Of a stretch of DNA of 54,945 bases, positions 33,497-41,715 are shown one piece after another. The stretch covers positions 1 through 54,945 of the forward strand of contig JAPLDS010000046.1 of the NCBI GenBank assembly GCA_026391295.1, given 5' to 3'. Origin of the DNA: Bacteroidia bacterium. GTDB lineage: Bacteria > Bacteroidota > Bacteroidia > Bacteroidales > Prolixibacteraceae. The position numbers and the translations under genes were made by a program. Numbering within the stretch: the stretch's first letter is position 1; every line of letters begins with the position of its first letter. The notes under the pieces are model-generated. The model searched no databases. It worked only from the letters and a program-made list of their open reading frames with translations, and was not told the DNA's origin.

Positions 33497-33874
33497 ATGA
33501 GCGAGAAAACAAGATATTCCGATGATGAGCTCCAGGAGTTCAAAGAATTAATACAGGATAAGCTTACCACTGCGCGTGAAGATTATCACCTGTATAAAAA
33601 TGCGATCACCCATGGTGATGGAAATGATACTGAAGATACCTCTCCAACCTTTAAAGTTCTTGAAGAGGGAGCCGCTACTTTATCAAAAGAGGAGGCTGGA
33701 AAGTTGGCTCAACGACAACTTAAATTCATCCAATATCTTGAAGCCGCCTTGGTTCGTATTGAAAACAAAACGTATGGCATCTGCCGCGAGACTGGTGTTC
33801 TGATCTCGAAAGAGCGTCTTCGTGCAGTCCCTCACGCAACCCTTTCAATCGACGCGAAGAACAATCAACGCTAG
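33497..33874 (+). CDS. TraR/DksA-family protein lacking zinc-finger cysteines
   Basis: This 125-residue protein has a charged, helical coiled-coil-like first half (about 8-85) and a C-terminal segment YGICRETG...ISKERLRAVPHATLS that aligns with the DksA/TraR zinc-finger signature YGxCxxCGxxIxxxRLxAxPxAxxCxxC. Only the first of the four usual cysteines remains. DksA-family proteins bind RNA polymerase through its secondary channel and tune transcription during starvation; this member may do so without bound zinc, though that is inference. It starts 95 bases after ileS and is closed by a terminator before lspA. An overlapping alternative frame (33576-33803) has no family resemblance. Confidence 0.85.
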   Translation: MSEKTRYSDDELQEFKELIQDKLTTAREDYHLYKNAITHGDGNDTEDTSPTFKVLEEGAATLSKEEAGKLAQRQLKFIQYLEAALVRIENKTYGICRETGVLISKERLRAVPHATLSIDAKNNQR

Positions 33875-33907
33875 ACTATAGGATAATTTTCTTTAAATAA
33901 TTTTTTA

Positions 33908-33938
33908 CGGGGTGGTTCTTCTTGCCCCGATTTTTTTT
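33908..33938 (+). terminator. Intrinsic terminator between dksA-like gene and lspA
   Basis: CGGGGT (33908-33913) pairs with GCCCCG (33924-33929, one wobble) and is followed after one A by eight T residues. It ends only 18 bases before the lspA ATG, leaving little space for a separate promoter, so it may act as a partial or regulated terminator. Confidence 0.8.
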
Positions 33939-33955
33939 GATCCGATCGATTTTTT

Positions 33956-34630
33956 ATGAGTACAAAAGTTAAGTCAATACTAATTATCCTGATTGTTTTA
34001 TTCTTAGATCAGGCACTTAAAATCTGGGTCAAGACAACGATGATGCTCGGAGATGAACATCATATTATCAAAAATTCCTTTATCATCCATTTTATTGAAA
34101 ATAATGGAATGGCCTATGGCATTGAATTTGGAAATAATATTGGGAAGTATTTCTTGAGTATTTTCCGGATCATCGCTATTTCAGCCATTGGGTGGTATAT
34201 CGTTAAGCTTTGGAAAAGGGATGTTTCATTTGGATTAGTAGCCTGTTTCTCCTTAATTATGGCAGGTGCCATTGGAAATATCGTTGATAGTGCTTTTTAT
34301 GGCATTATTTTTAATGATAGCTATGGTCACGTAGCTACTTGGTTTCCTGCAGGTGGTGGCTACTCCTCTTTTCTTCAAGGTCGTGTGGTCGATATGTTCT
34401 ATTTCCCACTGCTCGTTGGTCATTATCCTGCTTGGTTCCCTTTCTTTGGTGGAGATGATTTTATCTTCTTCCGTCCAGTATTTAACTTAGCCGACTCCTC
34501 TATTACGGTGGGCATCGTGGCTATATTAATTTTCTATAGAGGCTTCTTTGAAGAAAAACAGGAACCAATAGAATCTGACTTAGAGCCGAAAAAGAGCGCT
34601 CCTGACTCTGACGGAACATCAGAAAATTAA
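33956..34630 (+). CDS. lspA: Lipoprotein signal peptidase (signal peptidase II)
   Basis: This inner-membrane aspartyl protease removes signal peptides from prolipoproteins. The 224-residue protein has four hydrophobic segments, the conserved ENNGMAYG block (48-55), GAIGNIVDS (104-112), and the two catalytic aspartates in GRVVDMFY (D146) and FNLADSS (D180). It is longer than the ~160-residue E. coli enzyme, with an insert between the third block and the active site and an acidic/lysine-rich tail, as is usual in Bacteroidota. The neighbouring S41 peptidase has a lipobox and is a likely substrate. Confidence 0.95.
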   Translation: MSTKVKSILIILIVLFLDQALKIWVKTTMMLGDEHHIIKNSFIIHFIENNGMAYGIEFGNNIGKYFLSIFRIIAISAIGWYIVKLWKRDVSFGLVACFSLIMAGAIGNIVDSAFYGIIFNDSYGHVATWFPAGGGYSSFLQGRVVDMFYFPLLVGHYPAWFPFFGGDDFIFFRPVFNLADSSITVGIVAILIFYRGFFEEKQEPIESDLEPKKSAPDSDGTSEN

Positions 34631-34724
34631 TAGTCAAAAGAGATAGGCATAGTTTTTGATATACAAAGACTTTCAATTCTATCATCTTTATCGCGTATTA
34701 TTCAGTTACTTAATTTTTTGGACT

Positions 34725-36215
34725 ATGCAGATTAAACGAAATATCCTAGTTATAGTTGGCTGCTTAATTCTATTGAGCAGTGCATTTTTAGGGTGTAAAA
34801 AAGATAGCACAGTAGTCGTACCTAAACCACCAGCTCCGGTAGTTATAAAAGATACATCTATCGTTAATCGATTTATCTATACCACACTTCGAGATTACTA
34901 CCTCTGGAATGCTCAAGTTCCAAGTCTGAATAATACAAAGTATAACAACAAAGATTCGCTTAATGCCTACCTTAATAGTTATGCTGATCCGCAGAAATTC
35001 TTTGCTAGCTTGCTCTATCAGCAACACACAATTGACAAATGGTCTTTCTTAGTAAACGATCCAAATACAATCACAAATTGGATTCAGGGGATTTCTGAAA
35101 CGATGGGATACGATTTTATGCTCTCTTATATTGGAACATCAACGAATGTATTTGGTTTCGTTCGGTATGTCTTTAAAGGATCTCCAGCAGAAAAAGCGGG
35201 AATTAAACGAGGCGATCTATTTATGAAGGTTAACGACACTCAGTTAACGGCCACTAATTATCAGTCTTTGTTATTTAATAATATTACCTACAAATTATCG
35301 TTTGCCTCTTTAGCCAACAATGTTATTTCATTGAATGGCAAGTCAGCTACTATGACTGCCGTAACGATGCAGGAGAATCCAATTTTAGTCGATACCGTGT
35401 TGAATGTTGGAAATCTAAAAGTCGGCTATTTGATGTACAATGCTTTTAATGCAGGTTTTGATATTCAATTAAATAATGTCTTTAAAAAGTTTAAAGATGC
35501 TCCAATAAACAAGTTAGTGCTTGATTTGCGTTACAACGGAGGCGGTTCGGTCCAGTCTGCAAAATATTTGGCAAGTATGATTTATGGGACCAAGACTACA
35601 AGTCCATTTCTAAAGAGCCAATATAATGCAGGATTACAAGCGTATCTCACAAGTGTGAATGGTGCTGCATCCTTAGTCGAGAATTTTATAGCGAATATTG
35701 CGGCAACCACTACATCTCCTGTCGCGGCTATTAATACATTGAATCTTACCGATGTCTATTTTATTACCTCTGATAATACGGCCTCTGCCAGTGAGCTACT
35801 TATTAATGGTCTTAAGCCATATATGACCGTTTTTTCCGTTGGGTCTAATACCGCAGGTAAATATGTGGCCTCATGGACCTTGCAAGACTGGGATTCCAAT
35901 GGCAATGTCAATCCGAAGGATAAGTATGCCATGCAGCCTATTGTAGCAAAGATTGCCAATGCGAATGGCATTTCTGACTTTATCAGCGGATTAGCACCCG
36001 ATTATGCGGCAACGGAAGACATCGCTAATCTGCTCCCTTTGGGTGACAGAAATGAAACGTTGCTTAAGCCAATATTGAATAAAATTCAAGGATTTCCGCT
36101 TGCTGCTATAAGCACAAAAGCTGCTGCAATGGGACTTAAAAAATTAACGGATTCACAAGCACAGAAGGTGTTCTCCCAGCAGATGTATATGGCTCGTCCA
36201 AACTTGAAAAAATAA
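34725..36215 (+). CDS. S41-family C-terminal processing peptidase, predicted lipoprotein
   Basis: From this start the product is 496 residues. It begins with a lipoprotein signal peptide (basic MQIKRN, hydrophobic core, Cys24 after FLG) followed by KKD, so it is likely lipid-anchored in the periplasm or at the outer membrane. A PDZ-like segment (VFKGSPAEKAGIKRGDLFMKVND) precedes the S41 catalytic region LVLDLRYNGGGSVQSA, the nucleophile motif SDNTASASELLI and the lysine-containing VGSNTAGKYV. An upstream in-frame ATG at 34656 would put 23 residues before the signal peptide and spoil it, so I chose 34725. Family members (Tsp/CtpA relatives) cleave exported proteins; the substrate here is unknown. 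Confidence 0.88.
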   Translation: MQIKRNILVIVGCLILLSSAFLGCKKDSTVVVPKPPAPVVIKDTSIVNRFIYTTLRDYYLWNAQVPSLNNTKYNNKDSLNAYLNSYADPQKFFASLLYQQHTIDKWSFLVNDPNTITNWIQGISETMGYDFMLSYIGTSTNVFGFVRYVFKGSPAEKAGIKRGDLFMKVNDTQLTATNYQSLLFNNITYKLSFASLANNVISLNGKSATMTAVTMQENPILVDTVLNVGNLKVGYLMYNAFNAGFDIQLNNVFKKFKDAPINKLVLDLRYNGGGSVQSAKYLASMIYGTKTTSPFLKSQYNAGLQAYLTSVNGAASLVENFIANIAATTTSPVAAINTLNLTDVYFITSDNTASASELLINGLKPYMTVFSVGSNTAGKYVASWTLQDWDSNGNVNPKDKYAMQPIVAKIANANGISDFISGLAPDYAATEDIANLLPLGDRNETLLKPILNKIQGFPLAAISTKAAAMGLKKLTDSQAQKVFSQQMYMARPNLKK

Positions 36216-36224
36216 GTTTCGAAG

Positions 36225-37118
36225 CTAGGAAATTTGAGCCTGCGAAGCTTCTCGATTCTGGTACAAGAATCTGAACAGTAGGGCAAGCATGATTACACTT
36301 AGAATCACAAGCGAGGAGCTATTGTCGGCCATCGTGCCTGTCTTGTCTAAGTTTGCCGTTATGGTGCCATCTTTCACCAACCCAAAGGCAATTACTGCCG
36401 TCGCATTGTTGACAAAATGCGAGATCATCGGAAGCCATAAGGTGCCACTCCACTCTAACATATATCCAAACATTACCCCTAAGATCAAACGAGGAAGAAA
36501 GCCGAAGAACTGGAGGTGCAAGGCACTAAATAATGCTGCCGAAATCCAAATGGCGGCATGACTGTTTTTATAGATTCGTTTTAAGAGTTGTTGCACGACC
36601 CCCCTAAATAAGAGTTCCTCTCCAATAGCTGGAAGTACCCCAATCATCAGCACGTTTTTTACCACTCCCGAAAGATTCGTCGTAGCCAAAAAGGCCTCTG
36701 TAATTTTTGTCGCTTGATCTTCCGAATTGCGCATCCATTGCTGAACTGAGCTTAGCCAGTCGGGAAGACTTAATTGAGCATTCAATTCATTCAGAAAATT
36801 AATCAAGGGATTCGAACAAAACACAATGGCCACAGCTGCAAGTGCCATTTTTAGATCGGGCCTTTTATTGTATTTTAGGTAAACCGATGGCTCTCCGTGA
36901 ATCATCCAGGCGATGATAAATGGAGGGATGATAAAGACGCCTATCGCTTGTGTTGTTTGAATAAATTTCAGGACTGCAATATGCTCTGGATCCGAAAGAT
37001 CTTGCATAATATGCTCTAATTCAGATAGGTTAAAACCATAGATAGCCCAACTTAGTGCCATCCCAATCGATGAGATCACCAACCCACAAGTAATAAGCAC
37101 AAGTGCTGCAAAGAGCAA
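36225..37118 (-). CDS. CPBP-family intramembrane metalloprotease
   Basis: This is a 297-residue multi-pass membrane protein. Motif 1 is GEELLFRG (Glu167-Glu168, Arg172), motif 2 is FSALH (His201), and motif 3 is HFVNN (His234, Asn238), the order and spacing of the Abi/CPBP family related to Rce1 proteases. Hydrophobic segments flank each motif. Its stop lies 9 bases from the stop of the convergent S41 gene, and its start is divergent from dusB. The natural substrate cannot be read from the sequence. Confidence 0.9.
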   Translation of the reverse strand: MLFAALVLITCGLVISSIGMALSWAIYGFNLSELEHIMQDLSDPEHIAVLKFIQTTQAIGVFIIPPFIIAWMIHGEPSVYLKYNKRPDLKMALAAVAIVFCSNPLINFLNELNAQLSLPDWLSSVQQWMRNSEDQATKITEAFLATTNLSGVVKNVLMIGVLPAIGEELLFRGVVQQLLKRIYKNSHAAIWISAALFSALHLQFFGFLPRLILGVMFGYMLEWSGTLWLPMISHFVNNATAVIAFGLVKDGTITANLDKTGTMADNSSSLVILSVIMLALLFRFLYQNREASQAQIS

Positions 37119-37122
37119 CCTC

Positions 37123-37151
37123 TTTGAAATTGTTCGGTTTACTTATCTTTG
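37123..37151 (+). promoter_or_regulatory. Promoter of dusB
   Basis: TTTG at 37123-37126 and TATCTTTG at 37144-37151, 17 bases apart, match the Bacteroidota -33 (TTTG) and -10 (TAnnTTTG) boxes. Transcription would start near 37158, giving an 18-base leader before the GTG start of dusB. Confidence 0.65.
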
Positions 37152-37175
37152 CAATTCGTTTTTAAACTATAACTC

Positions 37176-38189
37176 GTGAAAATCGGCAACCTTGATTTGG
37201 GTCACCTCCCACTATTTCTTGCTCCCATGGAGGATGTTACCTATAAATCATTTCGTTATCTCTGTAAGAAATTTGGTGCCGATGTGATGTCCACCGAATT
37301 TGTTTCTGCCGATGCGATCGGCAAGGAGATGGAAGCAACCAAACGGAAGATGACTATCTTCGACTTTGATCGCCCGATTGCCATCCAGATCTATGGCTCC
37401 AATATTGAGGCGATGGTGTGGGCGGCTAAAGTGGCTCAGGAGGCGAATCCAAACTACATCGATATTAACTTTGGATGTCCGATGAAGAAGATCGCCGGCA
37501 AAGGTTGCGGTGCTGGCTTGCTAAAGGATCTTCCTAAATTGGTTAAGATGGCTGGCGAGATCGTTAAAGCTGTCGACCTTCCGGTGACGGCCAAAACACG
37601 ACTAGGCTGGGATTTTACTGATATGCCAATTATTGATCTTGCTGAACGACTTCAAGATGTAGGAATTCAATCGCTAACGATTCACGGTCGAACACGAAGT
37701 CAGCTTTTTACCGGAGAGGCCGACTGGGCCTTGATCGGAAAGGTGAAAGCTAATACGCGCATGAAAATACCTATCGTTGGGAATGGCGATATCAGCAGTC
37801 CTGAGAAAGCGAAAGCCTTCGCTGACCAGTCGGGTGTCGATGGGTTGATGATTGGAAGAGGTGCAATTGGCAGACCATGGATCTTTCGCGATATCCGTCA
37901 CTATTTCAATACCGGGGAGCTCCTGCTTCCACCCTTCGTTCCTGAAGTCGTTGAGAGCGTAAAAGAGCAATTGATTCAATCAATATCGTGGAAACCTGAG
38001 CCACGAGGTGCGATATTGGAGATGCGTCGTCATTTTGCACGTTACTTTCCAGGCTTAGAAGATTTCAGAGAGTATCGGATTCAATTGCTGCAAGCCACAG
38101 AACTGGAGCAGGTCCTCGCTATCTTAGATGCCATTGCAGTAACCTATGCCTCCGTTCGAGTGGACTACACAAATATCTCTTTAAAATAA
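37176..38189 (+). CDS. dusB: tRNA-dihydrouridine synthase, DusB type
   Basis: This is a flavin enzyme that reduces uridines in the tRNA D-loop. The 337-residue protein has a TIM-barrel opening with LFLAPMEDVTYKSFR, the catalytic-loop motif INFGCPMKKIAGKGCGAGLL with its active-site Cys, the FMN-binding IHGRTRSQ, NGDI and GLMIGRGAIGRPWIF, and a C-terminal helical domain. It starts with GTG at 37176, and a good TTTG/TAnnTTTG promoter lies just upstream. No downstream partner is present. Confidence 0.95.
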   Translation: MKIGNLDLGHLPLFLAPMEDVTYKSFRYLCKKFGADVMSTEFVSADAIGKEMEATKRKMTIFDFDRPIAIQIYGSNIEAMVWAAKVAQEANPNYIDINFGCPMKKIAGKGCGAGLLKDLPKLVKMAGEIVKAVDLPVTAKTRLGWDFTDMPIIDLAERLQDVGIQSLTIHGRTRSQLFTGEADWALIGKVKANTRMKIPIVGNGDISSPEKAKAFADQSGVDGLMIGRGAIGRPWIFRDIRHYFNTGELLLPPFVPEVVESVKEQLIQSISWKPEPRGAILEMRRHFARYFPGLEDFREYRIQLLQATELEQVLAILDAIAVTYASVRVDYTNISLK

Positions 38190-38281
38190 TCCGAAAGAGA
38201 ACGTTTTGCGGCTACCCGTAGGCAGGGGTTTTTCTGCTTAATTTCTTCAAAGTAATATTTAAAGAGTTTAGTTTATTTGTA

Positions 38282-38304
38282 GCGCGCAAGCCCTGTTTGC
38301 GTGC
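38282..38304. repeat. Small palindrome between convergent genes
   Basis: GCGCGCAA (38282-38289) pairs with TTGCGTGC (38297-38304) with one wobble and a 7-base loop. It lies between dusB and the convergent toxin/partner pair. It has no T-tract on either side, so it may be a REP-like element rather than a standard terminator. Confidence 0.35.
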
Positions 38305-38312
38305 AGGTGTTG

Positions 38313-38468
38313 TTATGCACTCGGCTTTGTTGAATTTTCCATTTTTTTGCGCTTGAAATATTCAACAATTTCTTCCTTTGTCATTTTGGAAAGCTTTGCG
38401 CTTAATTTATCTCTTTGTTCCCGCATGAAACTAACGGCGTCAAACGTTTTTTTAGATGTAGTCTTCAT
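38313..38468 (-). CDS. Small partner (putative antitoxin) of the PIN protein
   Basis: This 51-residue frame begins MKTTSKKTFDAVSFMREQRDK and is rich in Lys and Glu, mostly helical by composition. In Bacteroidota, short proteins beginning MKTTxKTFDAVxxMRxxRD are commonly found beside PIN-domain genes and probably act as antitoxins; this is from memory of the family. Its ATG overlaps the 3' end of the full-length PIN frame (38452-38468), which argues for translational coupling of the original pair. The start and frame were found by translating the minus strand by hand. Confidence 0.7.
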   Translation of the reverse strand: MKTTSKKTFDAVSFMREQRDKLSAKLSKMTKEEIVEYFKRKKMENSTKPSA

Positions 38469-38919
38469 AATTCATAAAATCTCTAGGTGAACGTATTTCC
38501 AATTCTTTGTATCCATTTTTAATATTAATCGAATTGTATCCCCGAATTCTCAGAACATTTACAATGTGTTAGAAATTCCAGCTGATCAAGTAGTCAGCAC
38601 GATTTATAGTTGCCAAAGCTATATGTAAACAGTCAGCAAAACTTGTTTGTCCTACAACACCTTCTGTAATATATTGAGTTGCCAGTTCCACTGCTTCCTC
38701 ATTGATTTCAATGAAATCAGTATTTTGAACTTTGAAATTTCTAACCAGTTCCTGAACCTTCTCCGGGGCTGGAGTTAATTCGTCCTGTGTAATTTCAGAA
38801 AACAAAAGCCTAAATTCGCCATTCTGAATCCTGCTAAATAGCGGTCTGGTAAATTCAGAAAATTCCTCATCGAAATATCCGCCAAAAACTGATGTGTCAA
38901 TATAGAGTCTTTGTTTCAT
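38452..38919 (-). pseudogene. PIN-domain (VapC-like) toxin gene with an internal stop
   Basis: The open part (38569-38919) codes for 116 residues: MKQRLYIDTSVFGGYF with an acidic first motif (D8), further acidic residues, and ...TSFADCLHIALATINRADYLISWNF. The frame then meets TAA at 38569-38571. Without that stop it runs 38 more codons with clear family content (HIVNVLRIRGYNSINIKNGY, then ELEIRSPRDFMNYED) to a stop at 38452. Sister proteins usually have Lys at the TAA position (SWNFKHIV), so a single AAA-to-TAA change explains it. PIN toxins are RNases. The truncated product keeps most of the acidic pocket but loses the C-terminal strands, and is probably inactive. Confidence 0.8.
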
Positions 38920-39008
38920 GCAATAAAGATAGTTATAATCTCTGCAATGTTTTTTTAACGCGTGGAATTTCTTCTAGCCTAGTGCATCACTTGTTTTTAA
39001 GTGAATTA

Positions 39009-39830
39009 TTACCTGGATTTCTCGATTAGTAGACCAGTAATCTTAATCACTCCATACAGAATTACCAAGGTAAAGATGATGGCAGCTCCCGAGGGGATAT
39101 CGTAAATATACGATAAGGCTAACCCGAGGATCGATCCAAGGAATCCAAAAACAATTGATAAAATCATCATCCAATCAAATCGCTTGGTAAATAGGTTCGC
39201 GATCGCTTGAGGGATGGTCAGTAGCGACATCACTAGAATGATTCCTACCACCCGAATATTTAAGACTATTGTTAAGGCCACAAGACTAATTAAGAGGGCA
39301 TTAAATAATTTTACGGGAGCGTTATTTGTCAAGGCAAACTCCTCGTCGAACGATACAAAGATGATCATGCGGTAGAAGGCCACAAAGAAACCGATGATAA
39401 ATAGCGACAAAAACAGGAGATAGAGAAGATCTTCTTTTGAAACGGTTAGGATATTTCCAAACAAGTAGCTCATAAGATTGGGCGCATATCCTGGTGTTAA
39501 GAAGATAAAAATTACCCCAACAGCCATACCTAAGGACCAGAGCATCGCAATGGCTGAGTCTTCGCGTAAGTCGGCTTTTTTGGTAAATAGCTCGATCCCA
39601 AGAGCTGAGAATATTCCAAAGATTACGGCTCCAAGAATGGGATTAAATCCAAAGTAATAGCCCATTCCGATCCCACCAAAAGAGGCGTGCGTAATTCCCC
39701 CGCTGATAAATACGATTCGGCGAGAGACAATATAAGTCCCTATAATACCACAAGTTATGCTTGCCATAAACGCGGCAAGAATGGCATTCCGAAAGAATTC
39801 AAAATCAAAAAGTGCGATCAGGCTTTGCAT
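39009..39830 (-). CDS. znuB: Zinc/manganese ABC transporter permease
   Basis: This 273-residue inner-membrane permease belongs to the ABC-3 family and probably moves Zn2+ (or Mn2+) inward. Eight or so hydrophobic segments are visible; the motif SGGITHASFGGIGMGYYFG, which contacts the ATPase, and DEEFALTNNAPV are family hallmarks. I chose the ATG at 39830, which shares one base with the stop of the ATPase gene (TAATG), instead of an earlier ATG at 39896 that lies inside that gene and precedes the real N-terminus. It is the last gene of the importer operon. Confidence 0.88.
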   Translation of the reverse strand: MQSLIALFDFEFFRNAILAAFMASITCGIIGTYIVSRRIVFISGGITHASFGGIGMGYYFGFNPILGAVIFGIFSALGIELFTKKADLREDSAIAMLWSLGMAVGVIFIFLTPGYAPNLMSYLFGNILTVSKEDLLYLLFLSLFIIGFFVAFYRMIIFVSFDEEFALTNNAPVKLFNALLISLVALTIVLNIRVVGIILVMSLLTIPQAIANLFTKRFDWMMILSIVFGFLGSILGLALSYIYDIPSGAAIIFTLVILYGVIKITGLLIEKSR

Positions 39831-40585
39831 TAGTGTGTATGTTGATGTAAGACAGTATGTGGAATATCGCCATGTGAGATAATCTGTATCGGGCATTCGT
39901 ACGATTTAAGTAGCTCAGGCGTTACCGTATTCCCTTCATGAAAATGGAGCGAATTGTTAACGCAAGCATACGACTTCACATAGGTCGATATGGTGCCAAG
40001 GTCATGCGAGACTAGTAAAATAGCCAACTTTTCATTCAGCACTTTAAGCTTTTCATAGAGTTCCCGTTCAAATCGATTGTCGACATACGTATTTGGTTCG
40101 TCGAGAATTAAAAGTGCGGGTTTGTTGACTAAGGCCCTGCACAGAAGTGCGCGCTGAATCTGACCGCCTGATAGTTCTCCAATTGGATTATTGCGAATGT
40201 CTGAGATCCCCATCTCTTCGATCAGATGAAGTGCCGACTCATTTTCCTCTGCACTATAACGACCCATCAAACGCTTGCGCGACATTAATCCCGAGCGCAC
40301 AACATCGAAAACGGTGATCGGAAATTGACGATCGATGTTATTTATTTGAGGCAAATAGCCAATGCGATGCACTCCTCCGCTGGTCATCGATTCGCTAAAA
40401 TGAATCGTTCCAGAGATCGGGGTTATTAAGCCAAGAATGGCTTTTAGTAACGTGGTTTTCCCCCCTCCATTGGGTCCAATAACTCCGATAAAATCGGAAG
40501 GTTTAATTTTGAGATTCACCCCCTGTAGGACCAGATTCTGTCCGTACCCGGCTGATAAATTGTGAATTTCTAAAAGTGACTCCAT
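39830..40585 (-). CDS. znuC: Zinc/manganese ABC transporter ATP-binding protein
   Basis: The 251-residue ATPase has Walker A GPNGGGKTTLL (about 38-48), a Q-loop at YLPQIN, the signature LSGGQIQRALLCRAL, Walker B ALLILDEP and the H-loop SHD. The C-terminal stretch is unusually histidine-rich (SHGDIPHTVLHQHTH), which could bind the transported metal. It sits 9 bases after the binding-protein gene and overlaps the permease start, so the three are co-translated. Confidence 0.92.
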   Translation of the reverse strand: MESLLEIHNLSAGYGQNLVLQGVNLKIKPSDFIGVIGPNGGGKTTLLKAILGLITPISGTIHFSESMTSGGVHRIGYLPQINNIDRQFPITVFDVVRSGLMSRKRLMGRYSAEENESALHLIEEMGISDIRNNPIGELSGGQIQRALLCRALVNKPALLILDEPNTYVDNRFERELYEKLKVLNEKLAILLVSHDLGTISTYVKSYACVNNSLHFHEGNTVTPELLKSYECPIQIISHGDIPHTVLHQHTH

Positions 40586-40594
40586 TCTATAGTT

Positions 40595-41449
40595 CTATTT
40601 TTTTGAAATTTTTTGAGCGATATCAATAACTTGTTCCGACCAATTATAGTCTAATGGATCGATTTGCAAAATCGTACTTCCCGTCTCTTTTGCAATCACC
40701 TCCGCATTTTCTGCATCGAACTCTTTCTGAATCAATATAAACTTGACTTTCGCTTTTCTGGCCGCCTCGATCACCTGCTTCAAATGCTTCGGCGAAGGTA
40801 TTTTCCCTTCAAATTCAATAGCTAGCTGCTCAAGACCATAGTCGCGTGCAAGATAGCCCAAGGCTGGATGAAAAACAACAAACCTCTTTTCCGCCGAGGC
40901 TTTCAAAATCTTCGCTATTGTTGAATCTACTTTGTTGATCTCTATCTTAAGTTTTTTTAGGTTCTTCTCATAGGCCAAGGCATGTTCTGGATCGATTTTT
41001 ATTAATCCCTGGTACAGATTGTCCGCCATGATTTGTGCCGTTTTTGGTGATGACCAGATATGCGGATCAACCCCTGCTGGATGATCGTGATCGGTATGAG
41101 TTTGCTCCTCTTTAATCATCTCAATGCCTGCTGATGTTGGGTAAACCTGAAGATTAGCGTTGGTGGCTTTGAAATTCTCAAGCCAGACTTGTTCGAATCC
41201 AAGATATCCAATCGAAAAATAGGCTTTTGCTTCACTCAAATGGATCATCTGCTTAGGAGTAGGAGAATAGGTCTCGGGACTAGCCCCTGGAGGCACCATC
41301 ACTTCAACCTCAAAATTCCCATCTATGAGCTGATCAGCAAAATATTTCAGAGGTAAAATACTTACAAAGAGCACTTTTTTCTTAGATTGCAGGGTGTGAG
41401 ACTGACATCCAGAAAACAAAAACAGAAGAATAATAAAATATCGGATCAT
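40595..41449 (-). CDS. znuA: Zinc/manganese ABC transporter substrate-binding lipoprotein
   Basis: This is a 284-residue cluster A-I metal-binding protein. It has a short lipoprotein signal (LLFLFSGC) and the family blocks [19 protein letters not shown], a histidine-bearing loop [18 protein letters not shown] that includes a metal ligand, [16 protein letters not shown] with another His ligand, and the C-terminal lobe ending near [16 protein letters not shown]. The short His-rich loop favours zinc over manganese. It overlaps yidD by 4 bases (ATGA). Confidence 0.92.
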   Translation of the reverse strand: MIRYFIILLFLFSGCQSHTLQSKKKVLFVSILPLKYFADQLIDGNFEVEVMVPPGASPETYSPTPKQMIHLSEAKAYFSIGYLGFEQVWLENFKATNANLQVYPTSAGIEMIKEEQTHTDHDHPAGVDPHIWSSPKTAQIMADNLYQGLIKIDPEHALAYEKNLKKLKIEINKVDSTIAKILKASAEKRFVVFHPALGYLARDYGLEQLAIEFEGKIPSPKHLKQVIEAARKAKVKFILIQKEFDAENAEVIAKETGSTILQIDPLDYNWSEQVIDIAQKISKK

Positions 41450-41715
41450 GCTTTAGTTCGTATTTTTTTAGGAGGTACAGGATCATCACCATGCGTACCC
41501 CAGGGATGACAATGAGATATTCGTTTGGCTGTCAAGATCAACCCTTTTATTGGTCCATGAACCTCCAGCGCTTCTAAGGCATAAACCGAACAGGTGGGGT
41601 TATGACGACAAGCTTTCGGAAGGATTGGAGAGATAGAATATTTGTAGAGATAGATAGGAACCTTCAAAATTTTAACGATCACCCACCTGATCCACGATAT
41701 AATTTTAACAATCAT
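41446..41715 (-). CDS. yidD: Membrane protein insertion efficiency factor
   Basis: The 89-residue protein has the YidD signature: an N-terminal amphipathic helix, [20 protein letters not shown], then [10 protein letters not shown] and [15 protein letters not shown]. YidD assists YidC-dependent membrane protein insertion. It normally sits between rnpA and yidC; here it lies between an HlyD-type adaptor and the zinc importer, directly abutting the former's stop codon and overlapping the latter's ATG. The function of this placement is unknown. Confidence 0.93.
   Translation of the reverse strand: MIVKIISWIRWVIVKILKVPIYLYKYSISPILPKACRHNPTCSVYALEALEVHGPIKGLILTAKRISHCHPWGTHGDDPVPPKKIRTKA

Noticed and set aside
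34656-34724. ATG at 34656 as the start of the S41 peptidase
   Set aside because: It would add 23 residues ahead of a clear lipoprotein signal peptide that begins at 34725.
39831-39896. Upstream ATG at 39896 as the start of the zinc permease
   Set aside because: It lies within the ATPase gene and adds 22 polar residues before the first membrane segment; the TAATG-coupled ATG at 39830 fits better.
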